A stretch of DNA of 21,034 nt from an uncultured Clostridia bacterium (GCA_947383645.1 CANDEH010000037.1:1-21034); one strand, 5' to 3'; positions 1-7,620 are shown, counted from the stretch's first letter. The notes: generated by a model not told the origin, from the sequence alone. Made by a program: numbers and translations.

Positions 1-132
1 ATCAGCCCGCCGCACCCCAAGGGCATTTCTTCGCCGCTGCGCGGCTCAGGCACAGCGACAAATTGCGGCCAAAGGCCGCAATTTGACACAGCCTGTCGAA
101 AAACCATTAGGTTTTTCGACAGGCTGTGTCGC
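1..132 (+). repeat. Dispersed hairpin repeat element, copy 1 (left part cut off by the window edge)
   Basis: This stretch matches the right half of the repeat at 9815-10022. The shared core begins CCGCCGCACCCCAAGGGCAT and is followed by two hairpins. The first pairs 59-70 with 74-85 (12 bp, loop AAA). The second pairs 85-105 with 110-130 (21 bp, loop ATTA). Relative to copy 2 there is an extra G near position 5, which shifts any reading frame through the element. The second stem differs from copy 2 by a paired C:G to T:A change, so the hairpin rather than a protein appears to be conserved. The left half presumably lies outside the window. Confidence 0.8.
85..130 (-). terminator. Strong hairpin just after the vWA gene, probable terminator
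   Basis: A perfect 21-bp stem (85-105 with 110-130) has a 4-nt ATTA loop. It begins 2 nt beyond the vWA stop codon on the minus strand. The A/T run lies inside the stem rather than after it, so this is not a textbook U-tract terminator. Its stability and position at the end of a leftward gene block still make transcription termination or 3' end protection the likely role. It is part of the dispersed repeat. Confidence 0.55.
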
Positions 133-786
133 TCATCCGCGTCCGCTCCGCTGCTTCATGTCCCTGCGGATTGCCTCCAGCGGAGCCTGGGGCACTGCCC
201 TTGTCGCCCGAAAGGCGGCCACCGTCTCGCTCATCATCTGGAAATTCAGGGCGGTACCCGCCCTGTCGGGCACATAGTCCACGGCGCGATCCGCTGAGAT
301 GCCAAACCGCCCCGCCGTCTCCACGGCGTCAATATTTGCCCCCAGGAAGACGAACTCCCAGCCGTATCTGTTCTTCTCGTGCTCCACCATGGCCCTGACC
401 TGGGGTGCGGAGTACTCCCGGCTGGCGTTCTCCTCTCCGTCGGTGATGATGACGAACATCACGTTCTCTGCGCGGTACTCCGCCGCCGTGCTGCTCTGGA
501 CGGCAGCCAGTTTGCGGATGGTCTTGCCGATGGCGTCCAGCAGCGCCGTAGAGCCCCCCGCGGCATACTCCCGGTCCGTCATGGGACCGACCGCCTGGAT
601 GTCAATCCGGTCGTGGAGCAGCGTACAGCAGCTGTCAAACAGCACCGTGGTGACCCGGCACGGGCCATCGACCGCCTTCTGCTTTTGCAGCATGGCGTTG
701 AAGCCGCCGATGGTGTCGCGCTCCAGTCCGGCCATGGAGCCGCTCCTGTCCAGAATGAATACCAGCTCTGTCAGACCTTTTTTCAT
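133..786 (-). CDS. von Willebrand factor A (vWA) domain protein, YegL/TerY-like
   Basis: The product is 217 aa and consists almost wholly of one vWA fold. The metal-ion-dependent adhesion site is intact: D-R-S-G-S at residues 13-17, T80 in AGGSTALLDAIG, and D116 in VIITDGEEN. Such domains bind a protein partner through a chelated divalent cation. There is no signal peptide or membrane segment, so it should be cytoplasmic. The start is supported by AGGAGG 9 nt upstream. It is the last gene of the leftward block mcrB-mcrC-macro-vWA, 81 bp after the macrodomain gene. Small vWA proteins of this kind occur beside stress-response and chaperone-like AAA+ systems. A link to the adjacent McrB AAA+ motor is inference only. 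Confidence 0.85.
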   Translation of the reverse strand: MKKGLTELVFILDRSGSMAGLERDTIGGFNAMLQKQKAVDGPCRVTTVLFDSCCTLLHDRIDIQAVGPMTDREYAAGGSTALLDAIGKTIRKLAAVQSSTAAEYRAENVMFVIITDGEENASREYSAPQVRAMVEHEKNRYGWEFVFLGANIDAVETAGRFGISADRAVDYVPDRAGTALNFQMMSETVAAFRATRAVPQAPLEAIRRDMKQRSGRG

Positions 787-808
787 GGAATATGACCTCC
801 TGTTCTTT

Positions 809-820
809 GATAGGCCTATC
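809..820. promoter_or_regulatory. Perfect 12-bp palindrome upstream of the vWA gene
   Basis: GATAGGCCTATC is a perfect palindrome. It lies about 23 bp upstream of the vWA start codon, between the macrodomain-HTH gene and the vWA gene. It could be an operator for a dimeric regulator. The HTH-bearing protein encoded immediately upstream is one candidate. No clear -35/-10 pair surrounds it. Confidence 0.3.
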
Positions 821-844
821 CTACCAGAGACAGAAGGTCAGGGG

Positions 845-861
845 GTCGCCTTCCAGGCGAC
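845..861. other. Intercistronic hairpin between macrodomain and vWA genes
   Basis: GTCGCC (845-850) pairs with GGCGAC (856-861) around a 5-nt loop, 6 bp beyond the macrodomain gene stop on the minus strand. On the minus strand it is followed by C-rich sequence, not a T-run, so it is more likely an RNA-processing or stability hairpin than an efficient terminator. On the plus strand a T-run follows, but no plus-strand gene ends here. Confidence 0.4.
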
Positions 862-867
862 ACTTTT

Positions 868-1872
868 TTACGACCCCAGAAGGGGCTGGTCATAGGAGAA
901 CAGCACCTCGTTGAGCTGAAAGATATCGTACTGCCCTCTGACAATGAAATACTCTACGATCACGTCAAACTTGCTGGCATGGGACAGCGCGTATCCCGCC
1001 CGGGCCAGCAGATCCTCCGTTTCGGAGAGCGTCAGCTCCAGGGCGATGGCAAGGGCCAGAATGGTTGGCTTTTTGGGTGTATAGCCCCTTCCGGTCCGTA
1101 TCTTGGAGAAGTGCTTGCGGTCGATGTTGGCCCGCTTGTAGATCTCCACATCGGTCTTTCCCCTGGCGTCTATGAGCTTCAGAAGGGTATCCGAGAAGGG
1201 CTCGTCCAGGTTTTCCACCAGTGCGTCCAACCCCCGGCTGGACGCCGCCATGGGCGCCATGGCGGGGAAGTCGGGGGCCGCAGAGCGGAGCGCCGCCTCC
1301 TCTGCCGCCAGCAGCTTTCGCCCGCCGCCCTGCCGGGCGTCCACATAGTGCTGATCGATATAGCTCTCCACGCCGCAGCGCAGCGCTTTGCTGAGGACAA
1401 AGGAGGCCCTGTCGAAGATGACCAGGTAGACCAGCATGTCGTGATCCCGCAAAAATTCCTCGATGGACAGGCGGGCCACCTCCAATGCCTCCGCCCGGGG
1501 GTAGCCGTAGATGCCGCTGGAGATCAGGGGAAAGGCGACGCTTTCGCAGCCGTGGCTCTCCGCCAGACGCAGGGACTCTATGTAGGCGGAGCGGAGCAGC
1601 GCCCGGCACTCCTCTTTCCTCCAGCGGCTGTAGACAGGCCCCGCCGCGTGGATCACATAGCGCGCCGGCAGGTCAAACCCCGGCGTGATGGCCGCCTGAC
1701 CGGTTTGAATGGGCGACAGCGCGTCGCAGGCCCGCTGCAGGCGCTCCGCGCCTGCGGCGCGGAAGATGGCGCCGCACACGCCGCCGCCCATCCGTAAATC
1801 TGTGTTGGCGGCGTTGACGACGGCGTCGGTCTCCATCAGCGTGATATCCTGTCTGACAATCACAAACGGCAT
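868..1872 (-). CDS. Macrodomain protein with C-terminal helix-turn-helix-like region
   Basis: The product is 334 aa. Residues 1-165 form a macrodomain (ADP-ribose binding), with NAAN at 20-23, the glycine loop GGGVCGAIFRAAG at 29-41 and LISSGIYGYP at 116-125. In MacroD-type hydrolases the glycine loop reads GGGVDGAIH, with the Asp acting in catalysis; here it is Cys34 and the His is Phe. After a linker, residues 225-300 look like a Cro/XRE-type helical DNA-binding region, followed by a conserved-looking tail (KFDVIVEYFIVRGQYDIF). The start at 1872 is chosen because AGGAG lies 8 nt upstream. The open frame continues further upstream but overlaps mcrC and reads as low-complexity arginine-rich noise. 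It lies 98 bp after mcrC. The role is probably reading or removing ADP-ribose, perhaps combined with regulation; this is inference. Confidence 0.85.
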   Translation of the reverse strand: MPFVIVRQDITLMETDAVVNAANTDLRMGGGVCGAIFRAAGAERLQRACDALSPIQTGQAAITPGFDLPARYVIHAAGPVYSRWRKEECRALLRSAYIESLRLAESHGCESVAFPLISSGIYGYPRAEALEVARLSIEEFLRDHDMLVYLVIFDRASFVLSKALRCGVESYIDQHYVDARQGGGRKLLAAEEAALRSAAPDFPAMAPMAASSRGLDALVENLDEPFSDTLLKLIDARGKTDVEIYKRANIDRKHFSKIRTGRGYTPKKPTILALAIALELTLSETEDLLARAGYALSHASKFDVIVEYFIVRGQYDIFQLNEVLFSYDQPLLGS

Positions 1873-1970
1873 GAACTCATCTCCTGTCAACAGATTTTCA
1901 TCCGCGCCCAGCCGGACCCGGTATGGGACGGCGGACCTGCGGGGGACGGACGGCGGACGGCTAAAAAACG

Positions 1971-3248
1971 TCAGAGACCGGCGATCACGCTGTCCAGACT
2001 GCCCGGAATATCCAGCATATCCAACATCCGGATTTTTACCGTGGCGCCGTCGCCGGCGGCAAAGTCCGGAATGGCGCCGCTTGTGAGCCCGTCGCACATC
2101 GGGTAGAGCAGCACGGCGGACTCTGCGCCATATCTCTTCTGGTAGGCGTACATCTGGTACATATCGGCCTGGGATATCCCGTAATTTGCCTGTCCCCCGG
2201 AGAGCAGCTTCCACTTCGTGTCGCAGATAAAGACCGCGCCGTCCTCTCCGCGGGTTATCACCATGTCGGGTCTCAGCAAAAATTTTTCGGAGGGCTGGGT
2301 GAAGAGGTGGCGGGACCTGTCCTGTACGGAGACGCGATAGCCGAGGGGGGAGAGCTTTTTCCGGATAAGCCGGGCCGCATAGCGCTCAAAGAGCGTCTCC
2401 ATGGGGAACAGCAGCGCCTGGGCCGCCGCCGGACCGGCGTAGGCGGTGAAGCTCCGGCCGGTCAAGAACACTCTGCACCACAGCAGAGCGGTTTGATAGC
2501 CGGCCATGCTGCGGTCCGGCGCGATTCTGGAAAAATCCCCGCTGTAATCGGCGGAGGGCTCGACGCTGTCAAAGGCGTTGAGCAGCGTTTTCAGGTCCGC
2601 CTTGTTTTTGGCGGACGCGGTCTGTCTGTACAGCAGCAGCAGAGCGGACTTAATCAGCCTGTTCTCCGGACGGCTGAGGTCGTACTCGTCACAGGCCGCG
2701 TAGACCCGCTCCCGGTGGGCGCAGTTGCGCCGGATGTGCTCGGCAAAGATCAGCCTGCCCCTGCATACCGCGCCGTTCTGCTCTGCGCTTCGGTAGGCGC
2801 GCTTCAGGCCGTGTTTTACGAGGCGAAAGACCTCGCCGATAAACATGCGGATGAACACCTCAAAAAGGCCCGTTGCCTCAACGTCCACATGCGCCGTCTG
2901 AAGGGACTTGCAGGGCATGTCGTGCAGCGATTTCAGCATCTCGATCAGCAGGCGCTTTGCCTGTGCCGGGCTGCAGCCGTTTGGGCGGCAGATCTTGGGC
3001 AGGATCTCAATGCAGGTTCCGTCCCTCATCAAAATGACGCCCACATAATTTTTCGCGGTGATTACTTTTCCAACGCCCCTCCGGACGGAGACCGTCATCA
3101 GATCGGAAGCGCCGCCGCGGGCATCCGAGTGGGACAGTATGAAGTTTTCCAGCCCGGCAAAGGCGCTCTCGGGCAGGGTGACAAATCCGTCGATCCTCCT
3201 GCCGGATACAAAGGAGCCGTATTCTGTGATCTGATAAACCTGCTTCAT
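1971..3248 (-). CDS. mcrC: McrC, nuclease subunit of a McrBC-type modification-dependent restriction system
   Basis: The product is 425 aa, a typical size for long McrC proteins. An N-terminal McrB-interacting region contains ITEYGSF (7-13) and NYVGVILMRDGTCIEILPKI (67-86). The C-terminal PD-(D/E)xK nuclease has RPDMVI (Asp328), ICDTKWK (Asp343, Lys345) and a helix with Gln360 (GISQADMYQMYAYQ). McrC supplies the endonuclease activity and stimulates the McrB GTPase. The pair cuts DNA carrying modified cytosines, and related pairs recognise other marks. It starts 15 bp after the mcrB stop. Its own ribosome site is weak (GACGGGAA), so translation is likely coupled to mcrB. The catalytic residues look intact. 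Confidence 0.95.
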   Translation of the reverse strand: MKQVYQITEYGSFVSGRRIDGFVTLPESAFAGLENFILSHSDARGGASDLMTVSVRRGVGKVITAKNYVGVILMRDGTCIEILPKICRPNGCSPAQAKRLLIEMLKSLHDMPCKSLQTAHVDVEATGLFEVFIRMFIGEVFRLVKHGLKRAYRSAEQNGAVCRGRLIFAEHIRRNCAHRERVYAACDEYDLSRPENRLIKSALLLLYRQTASAKNKADLKTLLNAFDSVEPSADYSGDFSRIAPDRSMAGYQTALLWCRVFLTGRSFTAYAGPAAAQALLFPMETLFERYAARLIRKKLSPLGYRVSVQDRSRHLFTQPSEKFLLRPDMVITRGEDGAVFICDTKWKLLSGGQANYGISQADMYQMYAYQKRYGAESAVLLYPMCDGLTSGAIPDFAAGDGATVKIRMLDMLDIPGSLDSVIAGL

Positions 3249-3263
3249 TTCCCGTCAATTCTG

Positions 3264-5570
3264 TCAGATAGAGCGGTAGGCCTCTATGTTGTCGAAGGCG
3301 CCGCGGTTGATCTCATAGCGGACGCTTTCGTCAAGATCCAGGTCCGCGCTTCCAAACAGCCCGGCGTAATCCCTGCTGCCGGCGGTGATAAACTGGTGCT
3401 CCCGCGCCTGCTTTTTGTTGTCGCCCAGCACCAGGCGAATCTTCTCGTAGTCGTCATAGAAGTACTCCTGAAGCAGAGGAATGATGCTGTTTTCAAAGAT
3501 TTCCGCCAGGGTCTCAATGGTGGGCGACTGGAGCAGCGGCATGAAATAGGCGTGGCCGATGGTGTGCTCCCGGTCGTAGAGGGCGCTGATCTTCTCATTC
3601 ATCCGGACAAACATGTCCCGGATGGAGAGATCCTCCACCCGGATCCCCGCAAGGACCTGGGGATCCGGCTGCATCTCCCGGAACTGAAAGCGGCGGCGCA
3701 GGGCGGTGTCGATGACGGCGATGGAGCGGTCCGCCGTGTTCATGGTGCCGATCAGATAGAGGTTGTCCGGCACGCCGAACTCCCTTTTGGAGTAGGGCAG
3801 GCGGACGGTGGTGCTCTCCCGCTGGCCGATCCGTCTGGAGGGCTCGATGAGGGTAATCAGCTCTCCGAAAATCTTGGAGATATTGCCCCGGTTGATCTCG
3901 TCGATGATAAAGACGCGGTTTTTTAGCGTGTCTTCCCGCCTGTCCGCCAGGTCATAATTTGCGGTAAGGGTATCGATGACGGCCTGCTGCGCGTCAAACA
4001 TCCACCTGTTCCCGCCGGAGAGCTGCTCTCTTGCCGCGTAGTCGCGGGCCGCAAACTGCTTTTGGATCGCCGCCTTCCGCAGATCGTTGTGGTTCCCCTT
4101 TCCGCCCTCCCAGTTCACGCGGAATCTGGTGCTGTCCACCAGAACGGCGGATATTTCGCTCCCGGTTCTCCGGAAAAAGGAGTACTTCCCGCCCTGGGCC
4201 TGGGCGTCCAGACAGAGCAGCTCCCACGCCGTATGGAAGTCGTTGACGTGGTTTTGCAGCGGCTGGCAGAATTGCAGGAACACCCCGTTTTCAATCCGGT
4301 ACTGCACATCGCCGGTTTTGCCCGGCTGCGCCAGCACCGGCCGGATGCCCTCGATAAATTCCTCGTAGCTGTAGGACTGGTGGAACGTGGTAAACGCGAT
4401 CAGGCCCTCCGCCCTGTACTGGTGGTAGCGCACCAGCACATCGCCGTAGCTTTCCCTCTCCACGGCCTTCAGCGGCCTGTTCTCAACCGCCGCCACAGCG
4501 TAGAGAACGGTGTGGTAGGTCTTGCCGGTCCCCGGCGGGCCGTACAGAATGGTATTCTTCCCAATGTCCGTGGCCGTGCCGGCGGCATCCGGCGCAGTCC
4601 CGCCGCCGGCAGGGATGTCCGGCGGAGACAGCGGAGGCAGCGGGGGGAAGGAGCTGCCGGCGTAGATCACCGTCTGAACCAGCAGGTGGCAGGCTTCGTC
4701 GGGCCAGCACTGACTGTCCAGGGCCTCCTTCTGCATCTGGAGCAGCTGCGCATCGCCTTTGACGGCGCCCAGGACCTCCCCGCACAGCCGGTGGTAGTTC
4801 TCCAGCTTCCAGATCTCCGATTTGTCCCTGTCCGGATCCTCCTGAAAACCGATCAGATCCCGGAAACTGGCGTACATCTTGTATTTGTAGAGAAAGTACG
4901 TGTCCGGGTACTCAAAGGACAGGTATACCGAGACCGCCCGAAGATCCTGATAGTGGTTCTGAATCTTCGCGAGGTCGTCGGACACCATGCGATAGGCGGC
5001 CAGACACAGATCACAGCTGGCGCGGAACGCCCGGTAGCGCTCCGAGAGGGGGCGGGTTTCGTCATAGAGCCGGCGGAACATGGCGCGCACAGTCTCCGGA
5101 TCTCTCCGGGCAAAGAGGGTAATCATCTTATAGGGGTAGTACATCGCCCCCGCCAAAAGGTTTCCGGCCCGGCTGAACGCCTCCGCCAGCATGGCCGCAA
5201 AATCCGGGGCCTCCAGGTTCCAGGTCCTCTTATAGTGCCGTACAGCCTCCCACTTGTAGCGTTCCTCGGCCCAGATACGGGCAAAATCCGCCCGGTACAA
5301 GCACAGAACGTCGGGGATCGTCCTGCCTGTGTAATGCTCCCCCACATACGCATACGCGTCGTCACGGATGTGCAGAAAGAAGTTTACACCGCCGTTTTTC
5401 TCCCCACCGGCCGTGTTGTAGCAGTAGTCATCGGGGATGACGCCGCCGGCATCCGCGCCGTATACGGCGGCGACCCGGTCAAGAATCTCCTGATGCTTCA
5501 GCCTTGTTCCCAGAGGAACATCCCGCAGGCAGACACGGAGCTGCTCCGCAATGTTTATTTGATCCGTCAT
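3264..5570 (-). CDS. mcrB: McrB-like GTP-dependent AAA+ motor and specificity subunit
   Basis: The product is 768 aa. The start at 5570 is supported by AAGGAGG 8 nt upstream; an in-frame extension to 5660 lacks this. Residues 1-85 form a small N-terminal module with the motif VIPDDYCYN (44-52). Residues 90-310 are helical and probably provide target recognition, followed by a Pro/Gly-rich linker (305-335). The motor follows: Walker A GPPGTGKT (344-351), FHQSYSYEEFIEGI (396-409), Walker B VFIIDEIN (553-560), the McrB-family motif MNTADRS (610-616) and an arginine finger RRRF (625-628). About 100 residues between Walker A and B (440-545) look like an extra insertion. McrB assembles into GTP-driven hexamers that translocate DNA and activate McrC. 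The target modification cannot be read from the sequence. Confidence 0.93.
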   Translation of the reverse strand: MTDQINIAEQLRVCLRDVPLGTRLKHQEILDRVAAVYGADAGGVIPDDYCYNTAGGEKNGGVNFFLHIRDDAYAYVGEHYTGRTIPDVLCLYRADFARIWAEERYKWEAVRHYKRTWNLEAPDFAAMLAEAFSRAGNLLAGAMYYPYKMITLFARRDPETVRAMFRRLYDETRPLSERYRAFRASCDLCLAAYRMVSDDLAKIQNHYQDLRAVSVYLSFEYPDTYFLYKYKMYASFRDLIGFQEDPDRDKSEIWKLENYHRLCGEVLGAVKGDAQLLQMQKEALDSQCWPDEACHLLVQTVIYAGSSFPPLPPLSPPDIPAGGGTAPDAAGTATDIGKNTILYGPPGTGKTYHTVLYAVAAVENRPLKAVERESYGDVLVRYHQYRAEGLIAFTTFHQSYSYEEFIEGIRPVLAQPGKTGDVQYRIENGVFLQFCQPLQNHVNDFHTAWELLCLDAQAQGGKYSFFRRTGSEISAVLVDSTRFRVNWEGGKGNHNDLRKAAIQKQFAARDYAAREQLSGGNRWMFDAQQAVIDTLTANYDLADRREDTLKNRVFIIDEINRGNISKIFGELITLIEPSRRIGQRESTTVRLPYSKREFGVPDNLYLIGTMNTADRSIAVIDTALRRRFQFREMQPDPQVLAGIRVEDLSIRDMFVRMNEKISALYDREHTIGHAYFMPLLQSPTIETLAEIFENSIIPLLQEYFYDDYEKIRLVLGDNKKQAREHQFITAGSRDYAGLFGSADLDLDESVRYEINRGAFDNIEAYRSI

Positions 5571-5693
5571 AATCCCCGCCTCCTTGGCGCATCGCCGCTG
5601 TCCCTGAAATCCACCCGGGATTCCTGCGTCAAATCCCCGCGTCCAGCAAAAAATCCGCACCGTTCCGGCACCCCGCCGGTTTTCAAGCAGACT

Positions 5694-6761
5694 TCAGTCC
5701 TGCCACGCCAGCGCAATCCGCCGGCCCTCCCGGCTGCTCTGCTGGACGGCCTCCAGAATGCGGAGCACCGCCGCGGCCTCCTCCGGTCTCACCAGCAGAG
5801 GCGCGCCCTCCCGGATGGCCCGGTAGAGGTTGTCATAGAACCCGCCATAGTTGCCCGCTTCCGTGGGGACGCGCTCCTCTGTGAAGCCGCCGTCCTCCCC
5901 GACGGTGCGGAGGACGCCGTAGCTCTCCGGATCCTCCCGGCCCCAGTCCGGGTTCCCCGCCGGGCGCAGGCCCTGGACCAGCCGGGCCTCCTGCACGTCC
6001 CTCCCGTACTTGACATAGCTGCCCCGCCGGCCGTGGACGGTGAGATGGGGCCCCTCGATGGCCGAGAGCTCTCCGGCGGAGAGGAGAACCCGCCGCTCCG
6101 GGTAGCAGAGCGTGACGGTGAACCTGTCCACGCCGGGGGACTCGGGCCGCTGCCGGCGCAGATCGCCGCAGACGGCCTCCGGCAGGCCGAAGAGAGACAC
6201 CGCCTGATCGATCAGATGGACGCCGATATCGTAGAGCAGGTCCACGCCCCGGCCCCCCTCCCGCTTCCACTGCTTGCTGCGGTAGCCCTGGACGAAGCGG
6301 TCAAAGCGGCACTCGTAGTCCACCACCTCCCCCAGACGCCCCGTCTCGATCAGGCGGCGCGCCGTGAGAAAGCCGCCGTCCAGCCGCCGGTTCTGGTAGA
6401 CGGTGAGGAGGACGCCCTGCTCCCGGGCCAGGCGGCACAGGGCCTCGGCCTCCTTGAAGGAGGCGGCCATGGGCTTCTCCACCACCACGTGCTTTCCCCG
6501 GCGCAGGGCCGCCTCCGCCATGGGTACGTGGAGGGGATTGGGGGTGGTGATGACAATCAGGTCGATGTCCTCTGTCAGCAGCGCCTCAAAGCTGTGGACA
6601 ACCTCCGCCGCCGGGTACTCCTCCCGGGCCCGCTCTGAGGTCCGCTCATAGACCCGCCTCAAAGAGAAGCGGGGGTCGGCGTGGAGAAAGGGGGCGTGGA
6701 AGAGCCGGCCGGACATGCCGAACCCGGCCATTCCCACGCGGATAGGAGTCAGATCGCCCAT
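5694..6761 (-). CDS. Gfo/Idh/MocA family oxidoreductase
   Basis: The product is 355 aa, the usual length for the family. The N-terminal Rossmann fold carries GMAGFGMSGR (10-19) and the family signature EKPMA (95-99), where Lys96 is the usual catalytic or substrate-binding residue. The C-terminal alpha/beta domain has YDIGVHLIDQA (177-187). These enzymes oxidise or reduce sugars, inositols or related compounds with NAD(P). The substrate is not evident. The start at 6761 is chosen because the consensus promoter at 6819-6847 would begin transcription around 6812, inside the longer open frame. The ribosome site (AAGGCGA) is modest. It lies 123 bp upstream of mcrB on the same strand. A weak hairpin (CCGGC/GCCGG) and a T-run lie in that gap, so read-through into mcrB is possible. 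Confidence 0.9.
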   Translation of the reverse strand: MGDLTPIRVGMAGFGMSGRLFHAPFLHADPRFSLRRVYERTSERAREEYPAAEVVHSFEALLTEDIDLIVITTPNPLHVPMAEAALRRGKHVVVEKPMAASFKEAEALCRLAREQGVLLTVYQNRRLDGGFLTARRLIETGRLGEVVDYECRFDRFVQGYRSKQWKREGGRGVDLLYDIGVHLIDQAVSLFGLPEAVCGDLRRQRPESPGVDRFTVTLCYPERRVLLSAGELSAIEGPHLTVHGRRGSYVKYGRDVQEARLVQGLRPAGNPDWGREDPESYGVLRTVGEDGGFTEERVPTEAGNYGGFYDNLYRAIREGAPLLVRPEEAAAVLRILEAVQQSSREGRRIALAWQD

Positions 6762-6818
6762 GATTTTTTCGCCTTTCTGTAGAATATTGGTGCCAACGGT
6801 CTCTTTTGGATACTTCAC

Positions 6819-6847
6819 ATTATAGTAAAGCCCTCCCGGCCTGTCAA
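6819..6847 (-). promoter_or_regulatory. Perfect consensus sigma-A promoter for the oxidoreductase gene
   Basis: On the minus strand TTGACA (6842-6847) is followed by a 17-bp spacer and TATAAT (6819-6824). All twelve consensus bases match. The inverted pair CCGGCC/GGCCGG flanks and overlaps the -35 and could be an operator. It may drive the oxidoreductase alone or also mcrB and genes beyond. Confidence 0.85.
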
Positions 6848-6978
6848 GCGAGAGGGCCGGATGTCCCTTTTCTCTTTAAAGAATCTGCAATCACAGCTGA
6901 AAAGGTCTCCTCCGTCCCAATGAAGGAACGGGCAGCGAGCCGTCCCATATCACTGTCCGACAGACAGAAAACTGCTGA

Positions 6979-7575
6979 TTACATCCCCAACAGCCCCTTC
7001 ACAACTGTTTCCGTCTGTTTTAGCGCTTCGGTAATGTCAGACGCGATATAGTATATAAAATCCGGGTCATGCACATAGCAAATGATTTGGGCAGCGGTTC
7101 CTTTGGGGCTCGGAGCATAGTCCAACATGAGATAAAGAGAACCCGCATATTCCGCAAAAGGAAACCAACGGCTGCAAGATAGATATGGCTCTATGCGTTC
7201 GTCCAATTGCTGCGTCTGCTTTTCATCAATCACATCCGGAAACGCAGCCATTTTGCGGGTTTCATTTTGAAAGTAAGATTTTATTTCACGCATTTCCTGC
7301 AATGACAGCAGGCGATACCCCCGATAGAAGCCCTCCTGCGGCCACAGCAAACTTATGTATCCGGACCCATTTTTGTACCTGTATACATTTTTGAAATCTT
7401 CAGGCAATCTGATTTGAAACTGCTGCTCAAAGGCGTCTAATTGTTCTTCCGTTGCGCCTTGTATTGCAAAATACTCGTCTATATCTCTCTGCTCAACTTC
7501 TTCATCGTTCAGCTCCCAGGCATTCTCCAGAAAAAGCTGCTCATTTCTTTTGATAAGCTCTTCGATACTATCCAT
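6979..7575 (-). CDS. SMI1/KNR4 (SUKH) family protein
   Basis: The product is 198 aa. The family core is visible: ATEEQLDAFEQQFQIRLPEDFK (41-62) followed by YKNGSG and later LYLMLDYAPSPKGTAAQII (147-165). SUKH proteins in bacteria are commonly immunity proteins that neutralise secreted or contact-dependent toxins; stand-alone copies are common too. No toxin gene is adjacent. The base composition is clearly more AT-rich than the neighbouring genes, and the protein is acidic and rich in Glu, Gln and Tyr, which suggests acquisition by transfer. Its ribosome site is poor (a G-run followed by GGTGAG). An extended -10 promoter lies at 7612-7620. Confidence 0.85.
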   Translation of the reverse strand: MDSIEELIKRNEQLFLENAWELNDEEVEQRDIDEYFAIQGATEEQLDAFEQQFQIRLPEDFKNVYRYKNGSGYISLLWPQEGFYRGYRLLSLQEMREIKSYFQNETRKMAAFPDVIDEKQTQQLDERIEPYLSCSRWFPFAEYAGSLYLMLDYAPSPKGTAAQIICYVHDPDFIYYIASDITEALKQTETVVKGLLGM

Positions 7576-7611
7576 CTCACCAATCCCCCCAATTTTCGAT
7601 TTATCACACGG

Positions 7612-7620
7612 ATTGTATCA
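7612..7620 (-). promoter_or_regulatory. Probable extended -10 promoter of the SMI1/KNR4 gene
   Basis: On the minus strand the sequence TGATACAAT reads as TGn plus TACAAT, 37 bp upstream of the start codon. No good -35 is present 16-18 bp further upstream, which fits an extended -10 promoter. Confidence 0.45.

Noticed and set aside
1873..2214. N-terminal extension of the macrodomain protein by 114 residues
   Set aside because: It overlaps mcrC, is arginine-rich noise, and the internal ATG at 1872 has a proper AGGAG site.
2307..3926. 539-codon plus-strand open frame over mcrC and mcrB
   Set aside because: It is antisense to mcrC and mcrB and has no family motifs; it is a shadow of the real genes.
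4062..6638. 858-codon plus-strand open frame across mcrB and the oxidoreductase gene
   Set aside because: It is antisense to two well-supported genes, has no recognisable domain and crosses their intergenic gap. High-GC codon use produces such frames.
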